NCBI GenBank assembly: GCA_946528255.1
Contig: CAMMYR010000061.1
Location: 1-5,401, forward strand
DNA from: an uncultured Methanomicrobiales archaeon
GTDB taxonomy: Archaea; Thermoplasmatota; Thermoplasmata; Methanomassiliicoccales; Methanomethylophilaceae
Direction: 5' to 3'
DNA length: 5,401 nucleotides
Positions 1-5,401 of the stretch are shown piece after piece. Below the pieces are notes generated by a model. That model did no database searches. It was not told the DNA's origin and saw nothing but the letters and a program-made list of their open reading frames with translations. The position numbers were made by a program, and so were the translations under genes. Every line of letters starts with the position of its first letter. Positions within the stretch are counted from its first letter, which is position 1.

Positions 1-144
1 GTCCGGCAGGCGCTCGCCCGTCTCGGCGCTGGCCAGGATGTCCATGTAGCCGCCTATCCTCTCGAAGGCCTCGGCATCGTCCGCCATGGCCCTGTGGAAC
101 AGCAGATGCTGTTCCAGCTCCTCTATCCTCGTATTCCCATCCAT
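1..144 (-). CDS. Probable segregation and condensation protein A (ScpA), N-terminal 48 residues, cut by window edge
   Basis: An open frame begins with ATG at 144-142, one base after the smc stop codon, and runs off the window after 48 residues. It begins MDGNTRIEELEQHLLFHRAM and continues as an acidic, helix-prone stretch (ADDAEAFERIGGYMDIL). A purine-rich ribosome binding site (GGAAGGAGAG) lies inside the end of smc at a suitable distance. ScpA is the kleisin that bridges the heads of the SMC dimer, and in many archaea and bacteria its gene directly follows or lies near smc. The position immediately after smc is the main reason for the call. The visible residues stop before the diagnostic ScpA core, so the product name is an inference from context plus a general resemblance to archaeal ScpA N-termini. 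It could instead be an unrelated small protein. That the frame is coding is fairly secure; the name is moderate. Confidence 0.55.
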   Translation of the reverse strand, partial: MDGNTRIEELEQHLLFHRAMADDAEAFERIGGYMDILASAETGERLPD

Positions 145-145
145 C

Positions 146-3100
146 TCAGATCTCTCCTTCCTTCAGCGATTGCTTGGCAGCCTGCTCCTCGTAAGAGGAG
201 ACTTCTGCAAGGTCCGGCTGCATAATAACCTTGCTGATGCCCGAGGGCGGCCTCGTGACGCCGATCAGGTGGTCGGCCATCGCCAATGTGACCTTCCTCA
301 GGGACACCTGTAGGAACTGTGCTTTCGACGAGCTCTTGACGATCCTCTTCGCCACCAGCTCGGAATTGACGGAGTCCAGGTTCTGGTCCACCTCGTCGAA
401 CACGTAGAACGGCGAGGGCTGGTACTCCTGTATCGCGAATATGAACGCCAGCGCGGTGAGGGACTTCTCCCCTCCGGACAGGGCCTCCAGCCTCAGGAGC
501 TTCCCGTTCCTGGGCTTCGCGTTGATCATGAGGCCGCCCGCGAATGGGTCCTCCTCATCCTCCAGGCCCATGAACGCCTCGCCTCCCATGGACAGCTCGG
601 CATACACGGCCTTGAAGTTCTCGTTGACCGCATCGTAGGCTTCCATGAACAGGCCCTTCTTCTTGGCGGACAGCTCGTCCATGAGGTCGTTGAGCCCTTT
701 GATGGTCTGGTTGAGGTCCGCGACTTCGGCCATCAGCTTGTCGTAGCGGGCCTTCTTCTCATCGTAATCCTCGATGGCGCGCAGGTTGACGTTGCCTATC
801 TCGGAGATGACGTTCTCCTTGGCCCTGATGGTGCGGCGGATCTCCTCCTCGGAGGGGATCGGCTGCGGGACCTCGATCGTGATCGCATCGACCTCGGCCT
901 TGCGCACGGCGATCTCGGATTCCTGCGTGATGGCCTGGGCCTCGAAGGACGTTTTGGACGCCAGGGCGTTCTCGATGTCCTTGGAGAGCTCCTTGATCTC
1001 CGAGTCGATGGCGTACCACTGCTGCGTGAGCTCGTCCTTCTGGTTGCGGAGGTCCTCTATGCCGCTCTCCATCTCGGCCTCGATCTGCTTCAGGGCCTCC
1101 AGGTCGAGCTTGGCGCGCTCCATGACGGAGGTGCCCTCCTCTATGGTCTTCTCGTCCGCTGCTATCGCGGAGAGGACGGAGTCCAGCTGCATCTGCAGGG
1201 ACTCGTTCTGCTTCTTGTAGCCTTCGATCTCCACGTTGGCCCCGCTGATCTGGGTGGTCACATCGGACTTCTCCTCGCGGATGGAGTATAGTTCGTTGCG
1301 GACGTTCTGGATCCTGGCCTGCAGCTCCGCCGGGGCGATCTCGGCGATGCGCGCTTTGATGGCGGCGCGCTCGTCGGAGAGCGCGGTCATGCGCTGCGAG
1401 GTCTCGGCGAATGCCGAGGAAGCAGCATTCAGCTCCTTGTCGGCCTCAGCCACCTTGTTCCTGGCTGCGTTGATCTGGTTGGCGAGCTCGGATTTGGACC
1501 TCTCCAGCTCCTTTATGCGCCCGTTCAGCTGCGCCAGCTGCTCCCTCTGGGCCAGGCCCGAGGAGTTGGCGTTGCGCATCTCGTCGTCGGCGGCGCGGAT
1601 CTCGCCGCGGATGCCGCGGAGCTTCTCCCTGACATCCTCCAGCGCATCCTGCGCCCTCCTGAGCTTGTCGCCCAGCTCCGAGAGCTTGTCCTCGGAGGCG
1701 GTGCCGAACTTCATGAGGTTCTGCTGGGAGATGGTACCTCCCGACATCGCTCCGGACGGGTCGATGAGCTCTCCGGCGACGGTGACTATCCTGATCCCGC
1801 CCATGATGCGGCGGGCGGTGTCCATGTTGTTGGCGACCAGCGTGTCGCCCAGCACGTACCAGAAGGCGTTGTAGTACTTCTGGTCGAAATCGATGAGGTC
1901 GATGGCGTATCCCTCGGTGTCCTTCAGGCTCATGATGGCCTTGGCCCTGGGCTTGCCGCCCATCATCTTGTTCAGCGGCAAGAAGGTGACCCTGCCCAGC
2001 TTCTCCCTCTTCAGGTACGCTATGCAATCGGCCGCGGTCTGGTCGTCGTCCACGACGACGGACTGCATCTTGCTCCCGGCGGCCACGGCCAGCGCGGTCT
2101 CGAATCCCTTGTCCACGGTGGCCAGCTCCTGGATGGTCCCGTGGATCCCCTTGATCTCGCCCCTGTTCCTCACGGACAGGATGGCCTCTACGGCCTCCGC
2201 GCCGCGGTTGACCCTCTGGGAGACCTTCTTCTCCGCCTGGAGGGCGTTGTATTCCGAGTCGAGGCGCCTGTAGGCGGCATCGAGCTCCTGCTCCTGCTTC
2301 TCGAACTCGCGCTCCTTCTGCTTGAGCTCCAGGACCTTCTGGCCGTAATCCTCGATGGACGGACCCGCCTCGGCTTTCAGCTGCTCGAGGCTCCATTTCG
2401 CGTCCTTGATCTCGAAATCGATGTTCTGGGCCTTGCCGTCCAGATTGCTGAAGTTGGAATGGGCCTCCTCCGACGAGGCCTCGGCCTTGGAGAGCCTGCC
2501 CTGCGCGTTGCGGAGGTCCTCGGAACAGGCATCGACATCCTTCTCGACCTGCTCCAGCCTGTCCTGGAGCTTCTTCTGCTCCCCGCCGGTGTTGGCTATC
2601 TGCTCGGATACCGAGCGCTCCTCCTCGACTGCGGCCTTCTCCCTCGACTCGAGATCGGTGAGGCGGATGGACAGGTCGTCCTTGGAGGCCTGGATCTGCT
2701 TGATGTTCTCGTTGTTCTCGTTGATGGACTCCTCGAAGTTCCTGCGGAACTCGGCCTGCTGCTCCAGGTCCTGCTCGGCGTTCTCGACGATGCTCTTCTT
2801 GGTGGCCAGGTCGACCCTCGCATCCTCGATCTTCTTCTTGACCTCCCTGTACTCGGGTCCGATCTTGGCTGCGATCTCCTCCTCCTTGGCGGCGATCTCG
2901 TCGCTCTTGGCCTGGAGGTCCAGCTTCCTGGCGTCGCGCTTCTTGGAGTCGCCGTCGATCCTGGCGGTGATGCGGGCGATCTGCTCGTTTATGCTCTCCA
3001 GCTTGGCTGTCTCCATCTGGAGCATCCTGTGGGAGTACTGGGCCTTGGCGATGTCCAGAGCCTGCTTGGCCTCCAGGTACCTCTCCGCATCCGCGCGGTC

Positions 3101-3736
3101 CTTCTCGAGCCTCTTGATCTCGACTCCGAGCTCCTCGGTGACGATGCCGATCCTGTCGAGGTTGGTCTCGGCCTCGGTCCTCTCGTTCTTCGCCTTGTCG
3201 ATGTCCGCATCGAAGCTGGCGATACCGGAGATCCCGTCGAGGATGCGGCGCCTCTCGATGTTCCCCATCTGGACGATCTTCATGACGTCGCCCTGCTGGA
3301 CCAGGTTGTACCCGTCGGCGCTGATCCTGGCCTTGGTGAGGAGGCTGTCGAACTCCGACATGGTGGACTTGCGGTCGTTGACGTAGAAGTAGGAGCTGTA
3401 GTCCTGCCCATTGTCGGAGAGCTTGACGTAACGGGTGAGGCGGACGATGTCGTCGTCCCAGGGCATGAGGCGGTCCGTGTTGTCGAAGACCAGGGACACT
3501 TTCGTGTAGGGAGCCTTGTTCTTCGATTTGCCGCCGTCGAATATGAGATCGGTGAGCTTCCCGGCCCTGACGGCCTTGGAGCTCTTCGGTCCGAGCACGA
3601 ATAGGATGGCATCCGTGATGTTGGACTTCCCTGATCCGTTGGGACCGGTGATGGCTGTGTAGCCTTCCATCAGCGGAACTGTCAGTTTTCCTCCGAACGA
3701 TTTGAAATTCTCTAGCTCGACCTGCTTTAAGTACAT
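146..3736 (-). CDS. smc: Chromosome segregation protein SMC, full length (1196 aa)
   Basis: This is the ATPase of the SMC-kleisin complex that loops and compacts the chromosome for segregation. All expected parts are present. Walker A GPNGSGKS is at residues 31-38, an arginine at 57 matches the position of the SMC arginine finger, and the Q-loop (VQQGD) is at 146-150. A first long coiled coil runs from about 172 to 525. The hinge, about 528-672, begins near GIHGTIQELA and ends in LIDPSGAMSGG. A second coiled coil reaches to about 1010. The ABC signature LSGGEKS is at 1086-1092 and Walker B FYVFDEVD at 1110-1117, with catalytic Glu1115 and a D-loop reading QNLDSVN. The length is normal for the family. 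The start is secure because MYLKQVELENFKSF is the standard SMC N-terminus and a G-rich ribosome binding site precedes it. The probable scpA follows after one base. Coiled-coil codon use (GAG, AAG, CTG) creates several long false frames on the opposite strand. Confidence 0.98.
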   Translation of the reverse strand: MYLKQVELENFKSFGGKLTVPLMEGYTAITGPNGSGKSNITDAILFVLGPKSSKAVRAGKLTDLIFDGGKSKNKAPYTKVSLVFDNTDRLMPWDDDIVRLTRYVKLSDNGQDYSSYFYVNDRKSTMSEFDSLLTKARISADGYNLVQQGDVMKIVQMGNIERRRILDGISGIASFDADIDKAKNERTEAETNLDRIGIVTEELGVEIKRLEKDRADAERYLEAKQALDIAKAQYSHRMLQMETAKLESINEQIARITARIDGDSKKRDARKLDLQAKSDEIAAKEEEIAAKIGPEYREVKKKIEDARVDLATKKSIVENAEQDLEQQAEFRRNFEESINENNENIKQIQASKDDLSIRLTDLESREKAAVEEERSVSEQIANTGGEQKKLQDRLEQVEKDVDACSEDLRNAQGRLSKAEASSEEAHSNFSNLDGKAQNIDFEIKDAKWSLEQLKAEAGPSIEDYGQKVLELKQKEREFEKQEQELDAAYRRLDSEYNALQAEKKVSQRVNRGAEAVEAILSVRNRGEIKGIHGTIQELATVDKGFETALAVAAGSKMQSVVVDDDQTAADCIAYLKREKLGRVTFLPLNKMMGGKPRAKAIMSLKDTEGYAIDLIDFDQKYYNAFWYVLGDTLVANNMDTARRIMGGIRIVTVAGELIDPSGAMSGGTISQQNLMKFGTASEDKLSELGDKLRRAQDALEDVREKLRGIRGEIRAADDEMRNANSSGLAQREQLAQLNGRIKELERSKSELANQINAARNKVAEADKELNAASSAFAETSQRMTALSDERAAIKARIAEIAPAELQARIQNVRNELYSIREEKSDVTTQISGANVEIEGYKKQNESLQMQLDSVLSAIAADEKTIEEGTSVMERAKLDLEALKQIEAEMESGIEDLRNQKDELTQQWYAIDSEIKELSKDIENALASKTSFEAQAITQESEIAVRKAEVDAITIEVPQPIPSEEEIRRTIRAKENVISEIGNVNLRAIEDYDEKKARYDKLMAEVADLNQTIKGLNDLMDELSAKKKGLFMEAYDAVNENFKAVYAELSMGGEAFMGLEDEEDPFAGGLMINAKPRNGKLLRLEALSGGEKSLTALAFIFAIQEYQPSPFYVFDEVDQNLDSVNSELVAKRIVKSSSKAQFLQVSLRKVTLAMADHLIGVTRPPSGISKVIMQPDLAEVSSYEEQAAKQSLKEGEI
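152..161 (-). promoter_or_regulatory. Ribosome binding site for the probable scpA
   Basis: On the minus strand GGAAGGAGAG lies within the last codons of smc. Its GGAG core ends nine bases before the ATG at 144-142. It supports that ATG over the out-of-frame ATG four bases downstream, and suggests the gene is translated from the smc transcript. Confidence 0.6.
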
Positions 3737-3740
3737 TCTA

Positions 3741-3753
3741 CACCCCCCTCCCC
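3741..3753 (-). promoter_or_regulatory. G-rich ribosome binding site of smc
   Basis: The minus strand reads GGGGAGGGGGGTG just before the smc ATG. The GGAGG core ends about ten bases from the ATG, slightly far, while the GGGGTG part sits four bases away, so the anti-Shine-Dalgarno sequence has two registers in which to pair. The run of six Cs directly upstream could mask it (see the hairpin entry). Confidence 0.55.
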
Positions 3754-3760
3754 AGGGGGA
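3743..3760 (-). promoter_or_regulatory. Possible leader hairpin covering the smc ribosome binding site
   Basis: The minus strand reads TCCCCCTGGGGAGGGGGG. The TCCCCC arm (3760-3755) can pair with GGGGGG (3748-3743), giving five G-C pairs and one G-U pair around a six-base loop. It can also pair, more tightly, with the GGGGA in between. Either form would bury part of the Shine-Dalgarno sequence. Whether it forms in vivo or regulates translation is inference; a run of C next to a run of G will pair whether or not it is selected. Confidence 0.35.
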
Positions 3761-3790
3761 CTACCGCCTCTCGGCTTGTGCATCCCTTGG

Positions 3791-3808
3791 CGCACGTATA
3801 TACGCGCG
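3791..3808. repeat. 18-bp near-perfect palindrome in the smc upstream region
   Basis: The plus strand reads CGCACGTATATACGCGCG. The central ten bases CGTATATACG are a perfect palindrome, and the symmetry extends to 18 bp with a single mismatched pair (3794 with 3805). It lies 55-72 bases before the smc ATG, just where a promoter or operator would be expected. Its GTATATAC core could itself act as a TATA-like element. A dimeric repressor site is possible, but no regulator is known from this window. Confidence 0.4.
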
Positions 3809-3840
3809 TTATAAACGGTAACGTGTTTTTATTATATAAA
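3808..3840 (-). promoter_or_regulatory. Candidate archaeal promoter region for smc-scpA
   Basis: The 95-bp gap before smc is strikingly AT-rich at its upstream end. On the minus strand TTTATATA (3840-3833) matches the archaeal TATA-box consensus and overlaps the last codons and stop of the HAD gene. A second, weaker TTTATAAC lies at 3815-3808. With usual archaeal spacing these would start transcription near 3810 or 3785, giving a leader of roughly 50-75 bases. The sequence just upstream of TTTATATA (ATACCC) is not a good purine-rich BRE, so the exact box is uncertain. A promoter somewhere here is likely, which would let smc-scpA be expressed apart from the upstream pyrE-udg-HAD genes. Confidence 0.5.
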
Positions 3841-4677
3841 GGGTATTAAAAGACGATTCTGGATGCATCCGCGCATATTTTCCAGCCTCCGGAGGAGCTG
3901 GCATATTCGTTCGAGCAGGCCCGGGATCTCGGCGACGCTGCCGAGGACGTGGGTCGGATGCATGCCGGACGCCTCCAGCTGCTCCCTCGACGTCTCGCCG
4001 CTGAGGACCAGTATGGAGCCTATGCCCGCCCTTACGGCCATCTCGATGTCCGTGTACAGGCGGTCCCCGACCATCACCGTTCCGGCGGGGTCGACGCCCA
4101 TGTGGGAGGCGGCCATCATGAGCATGGAAGCGTTGGGCTTCCCGATGACCAAAGCTGTCGTCTGGCACATCTGCTCGAACATCCTTATGAAGGGCCCGAT
4201 GTCGATGTCGTAGGAGTCCTCGGTTGGACAGAGATCGTCGGGGTGGGTGGCTATGAACTCGGCCCCTCCGCAGAGGTACCTGTAGGCTTTGTTGATCTTG
4301 TCGTAGTCGATGGTGCGGTCGAAGGTCAGCAGCACTATATCCGGATCCGAATCCGCGATATCCATGCCGGCTTCCTTCATCTCCTGGACCACCTCCGGGG
4401 ATGCCACCGGGTAGACCTTCTTCCCCGGCCTCTCGTCGAGGATGAAGCGGGTGGCCGCCATGGCGGACGTGAGGACGTTCTCTATGCCCACATCGAACCC
4501 CATGCGCCTGAGCTTCTCGTAATAGCGGGTGCGGGCCGCGGAGGAATTGTTGGTGAGGAACACGAAGGGTATGCCGCGGGACTTCAGGGCGGAGATGAAC
4601 TCCACCGCCCCTGGGATGAGGTCCCCGCCCTTGTAGACGGTGCCGTCCATGTCGATCATGAACCCGGTGTACCTCAT
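3832..4677 (-). CDS. HAD-superfamily hydrolase, subfamily IIA (NagD-like phosphatase), 281 aa
   Basis: This is a predicted cytoplasmic Mg-dependent phosphatase that works through an aspartyl-phosphate intermediate. The four HAD motifs are all visible. Motif I is DMDGTVY at residues 9-15, with Asp9 as nucleophile and Asp11 as acid/base. Motif II is LTNNS at 41-45, motif III Lys180 in GKP, and motif IV VGDRLYTD at 203-210. The long segment between motifs II and III is the C2 cap typical of the NagD / 4-nitrophenylphosphatase / phosphoglycolate phosphatase group, so the substrate cannot be named from sequence. The start is secure: the ATG overlaps the glycosylase stop as ATGA, a GGAGGAG ribosome binding site lies five bases upstream, and motif I falls at the usual distance. 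The C-terminus is odd. The last 20 or so residues (ICQLLRRLENMRG onward) extend past the usual end of the fold, and the last eight (NRLLIPFI) use AT-rich codons and run into the smc promoter. Confidence 0.92.
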   Translation of the reverse strand: MRYTGFMIDMDGTVYKGGDLIPGAVEFISALKSRGIPFVFLTNNSSAARTRYYEKLRRMGFDVGIENVLTSAMAATRFILDERPGKKVYPVASPEVVQEMKEAGMDIADSDPDIVLLTFDRTIDYDKINKAYRYLCGGAEFIATHPDDLCPTEDSYDIDIGPFIRMFEQMCQTTALVIGKPNASMLMMAASHMGVDPAGTVMVGDRLYTDIEMAVRAGIGSILVLSGETSREQLEASGMHPTHVLGSVAEIPGLLERICQLLRRLENMRGCIQNRLLIPFI

Positions 4678-5204
4678 CTGTACTCCTCCGCGATTATCCT
4701 CATGGTGCGGGCCAGCTCGGCCCTGGAATTCTTGTTGTAGATAGTGGCGGCCGGATGGTACGTGGGTATGAACGGGATCGACTTCCCGTTGACCTCTATG
4801 GTCGTCGGGATGTTCACTATCTCGTCCATCTTCCCCTCGTGGCCCATGAGGTCGCGGCAGGCGCTCTTCCCGAGGCCCACCACCAATCTGGCACTTTCCA
4901 ATTCGGAATCGAGGAACGGCCTGCATGCGGCCATCTCCTCCTTGGTCGGATCCCTGTTGCCCGGGGGCCTGCACTTGACGGTGTTGGTTATGACCACGTC
5001 GGATCTGCTGAGCCCTGCGGCCTCCAGCATGCCCTCCAGGATCTTCCCGGATTTCCCGACGAACGGCCTCGCCTGCAGGTCCTCGTTCTCGCCGGGGGCC
5101 TCGCCCACCAGGTATATCCCCGCCGACGGGTCCCCGTCGGGGAGGACGATGTTGGTGCGGCCCTCGCAGAGCCCGCACAGCCTGCAATCGGGTTCCGGCC
5201 TCAT
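4674..5204 (-). CDS. Family 4 uracil-DNA glycosylase with Fe-S cluster (UDGa), 176 aa
   Basis: It removes uracil from DNA, starting base-excision repair of deaminated cytosine or misincorporated dUMP. Family 4 marks are clear. Four cysteines are placed to hold a 4Fe-4S cluster: Cys7 and Cys10 (CRLC), Cys78 in NTVKCRPPGNRDP, and Cys94 in ACRPF. The active-site motif GEAPGENED is at 34-42, RPFVGKSGK at 46-54, and the C-terminal TYHPAA motif at 148-153, with His150. The length of 176 residues is within the range expected for this family. The start ATG overlaps the pyrE stop as ATGA. The ribosome binding site is weak, only a purine-rich AGAGAAGAG, so translation probably depends on coupling from pyrE. 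The stop overlaps the HAD start in the same way. An N-terminal Cys pair only seven residues from the start argues against a shorter form. Extra cysteines at 13 and 116 are present; the first belongs to the CxxCxxC pattern and is not obviously a ligand. Confidence 0.95.
   Translation of the reverse strand: MRPEPDCRLCGLCEGRTNIVLPDGDPSAGIYLVGEAPGENEDLQARPFVGKSGKILEGMLEAAGLSRSDVVITNTVKCRPPGNRDPTKEEMAACRPFLDSELESARLVVGLGKSACRDLMGHEGKMDEIVNIPTTIEVNGKSIPFIPTYHPAATIYNKNSRAELARTMRIIAEEYR
4683..4689 (-). promoter_or_regulatory. Ribosome binding site of the HAD gene, inside the glycosylase gene
   Basis: GGAGGAG on the minus strand lies in the last codons of the glycosylase gene, five bases before the HAD ATG at 4677-4675. 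It is the strongest conventional Shine-Dalgarno in this group of genes and fixes the HAD start. Confidence 0.7.
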
Positions 5205-5401
5205 CTCTTCTCTTTGACCAGCTCGGAGGCGATGACCAGGGGGTTGAACGCGACGCCCTCGGCCTCCAGGTTCTCCCTGCCGCCGCCCTCGCGGTCGATG
5301 ACCGATATCACATCGGTGACCTGCGCACCGGCCTCCCTCAGCGTGTGGATGGCCTTTATGCTGGATCCGGCGGTGGTGATGACGTCCTCCACCACCAGGA
5401 C
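5201..5401 (-). CDS. pyrE: Orotate phosphoribosyltransferase, C-terminal 66 residues, cut by window edge
   Basis: PyrE joins orotate to PRPP to give orotidine 5'-monophosphate, the fifth step of de novo pyrimidine synthesis. The frame is open to the window edge and begins VLVVEDVITTAGSSIKAI. This is the PRPP-binding motif of type I phosphoribosyltransferases: two hydrophobic residues, an acidic pair (Glu-Asp), then a small-residue Thr/Gly/Ser loop. The tail, with AGAQVTDVISVIDREGGGRE followed by NLEAEGV and ending near ASELVKEKR, matches the C-terminal part of OPRT, including the DREGGG turn. The GTG at 5395 is an internal valine, not a start; the true start lies outside the window. The stop (TGA) overlaps the glycosylase ATG. 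Other phosphoribosyltransferases share the PRPP motif, but the following sequence favours PyrE. Confidence 0.88.
   Translation of the reverse strand, partial: VLVVEDVITTAGSSIKAIHTLREAGAQVTDVISVIDREGGGRENLEAEGVAFNPLVIASELVKEKR

Noticed and set aside
1446..2396. Minus-strand open frame of 316 codons, Arg/Gly rich, inside smc
   Set aside because: It is an alternative frame within the smc hinge and coiled-coil coding sequence, and its composition (Arg, Gly, His, Pro) is typical of out-of-frame GC-rich DNA.
2355..3386. Plus-strand open frame of 343 codons, Ser/Leu/Ala rich, opposite smc
   Set aside because: A second antisense shadow of the same coiled-coil region. It is low-complexity, overlaps another shadow frame and has no domain or credible start context.
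2141..3604. Plus-strand open frame of 487 codons opposite smc, very rich in Leu, Val, Gly and Asp
   Set aside because: It lies wholly antisense to a certain SMC. The composition is what results from reading GAG/AAG/CTG-rich coiled-coil codons in reverse, and it has no recognisable domain.
3743..3759. G-quadruplex in the smc leader
   Set aside because: Only two clear G runs (four and six bases) are present, too few for a standard intramolecular quadruplex of three tetrads.
3809..3860. T-rich terminator for the pyrE-udg-HAD operon
   Set aside because: On the coding strand there are only short T runs (at most four) broken by A-rich sequence. The region fits TATA boxes better than a terminator.
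3949..4740. Plus-strand open frame of 263 codons opposite the HAD gene
   Set aside because: Antisense to a gene with all four HAD motifs. It is rich in His, Gly and Val, as expected for a shadow.
4678..5187. Possible N-terminal extension of the HAD frame upstream of its ATG
   Set aside because: The frame is open upstream, but that part is an out-of-frame reading of the glycosylase gene. Motif I starts nine residues after the chosen ATG, which also has a good ribosome binding site.
1..5401. CRISPR array, tRNA/rRNA gene, insertion sequence, attachment site or defence system
   Set aside because: No direct repeat array, RNA-gene-like segment, transposase or terminal inverted repeat was seen. 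Nearly every base belongs to recognisable housekeeping genes.

Overview
The window is a gene-dense, GC-rich stretch that looks archaeal. All five genes supported here lie on the minus strand, so transcription runs from high to low coordinates. Three things point to an archaeon. The uracil-DNA glycosylase is the Fe-S (family 4) type. The SMC is of archaeal/bacterial type and sits directly in front of a probable ScpA gene. The only AT-rich patch in the window carries TATA-like sequences of the archaeal kind (TTTATATA) ahead of smc. Frequent AGG (Arg) and ATA (Ile) codons in an otherwise GC-rich genome would fit a Thermoplasmata / Methanomassiliicoccales-type euryarchaeon. That placement is inferred from general impression, not from a search.

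In transcription order the layout is as follows. First comes the 3' end of pyrE (5401-5201, orotate phosphoribosyltransferase, cut by the window edge). Next is a family 4 uracil-DNA glycosylase (5204-4674), then a NagD-like HAD phosphatase (4677-3832). These three genes are joined by two ATGA stop/start overlaps and are very probably one translationally coupled operon. A 95-bp AT-rich gap follows, with TATA-like boxes, a palindrome and a leader hairpin. After it come the complete smc gene (3736-146) and, one base past its stop, the start of a gene that is probably scpA (144-1, cut by the window edge).

Functionally there are two modules. The upstream one (pyrE-udg-HAD) concerns pyrimidine synthesis, removal of uracil from DNA, and a small phosphatase of unknown substrate. 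The downstream one (smc-scpA) is the chromosome condensation/segregation complex and probably has its own promoter. Everything coding looks like intact housekeeping sequence. I see no mobile element, CRISPR array, RNA gene or defence system, and no convincing new system. The points most worth a second look are in the smc promoter and leader: a TATA box overlapping the end of the HAD gene, an 18-bp near-perfect palindrome, and a hairpin that could hide the smc ribosome binding site.
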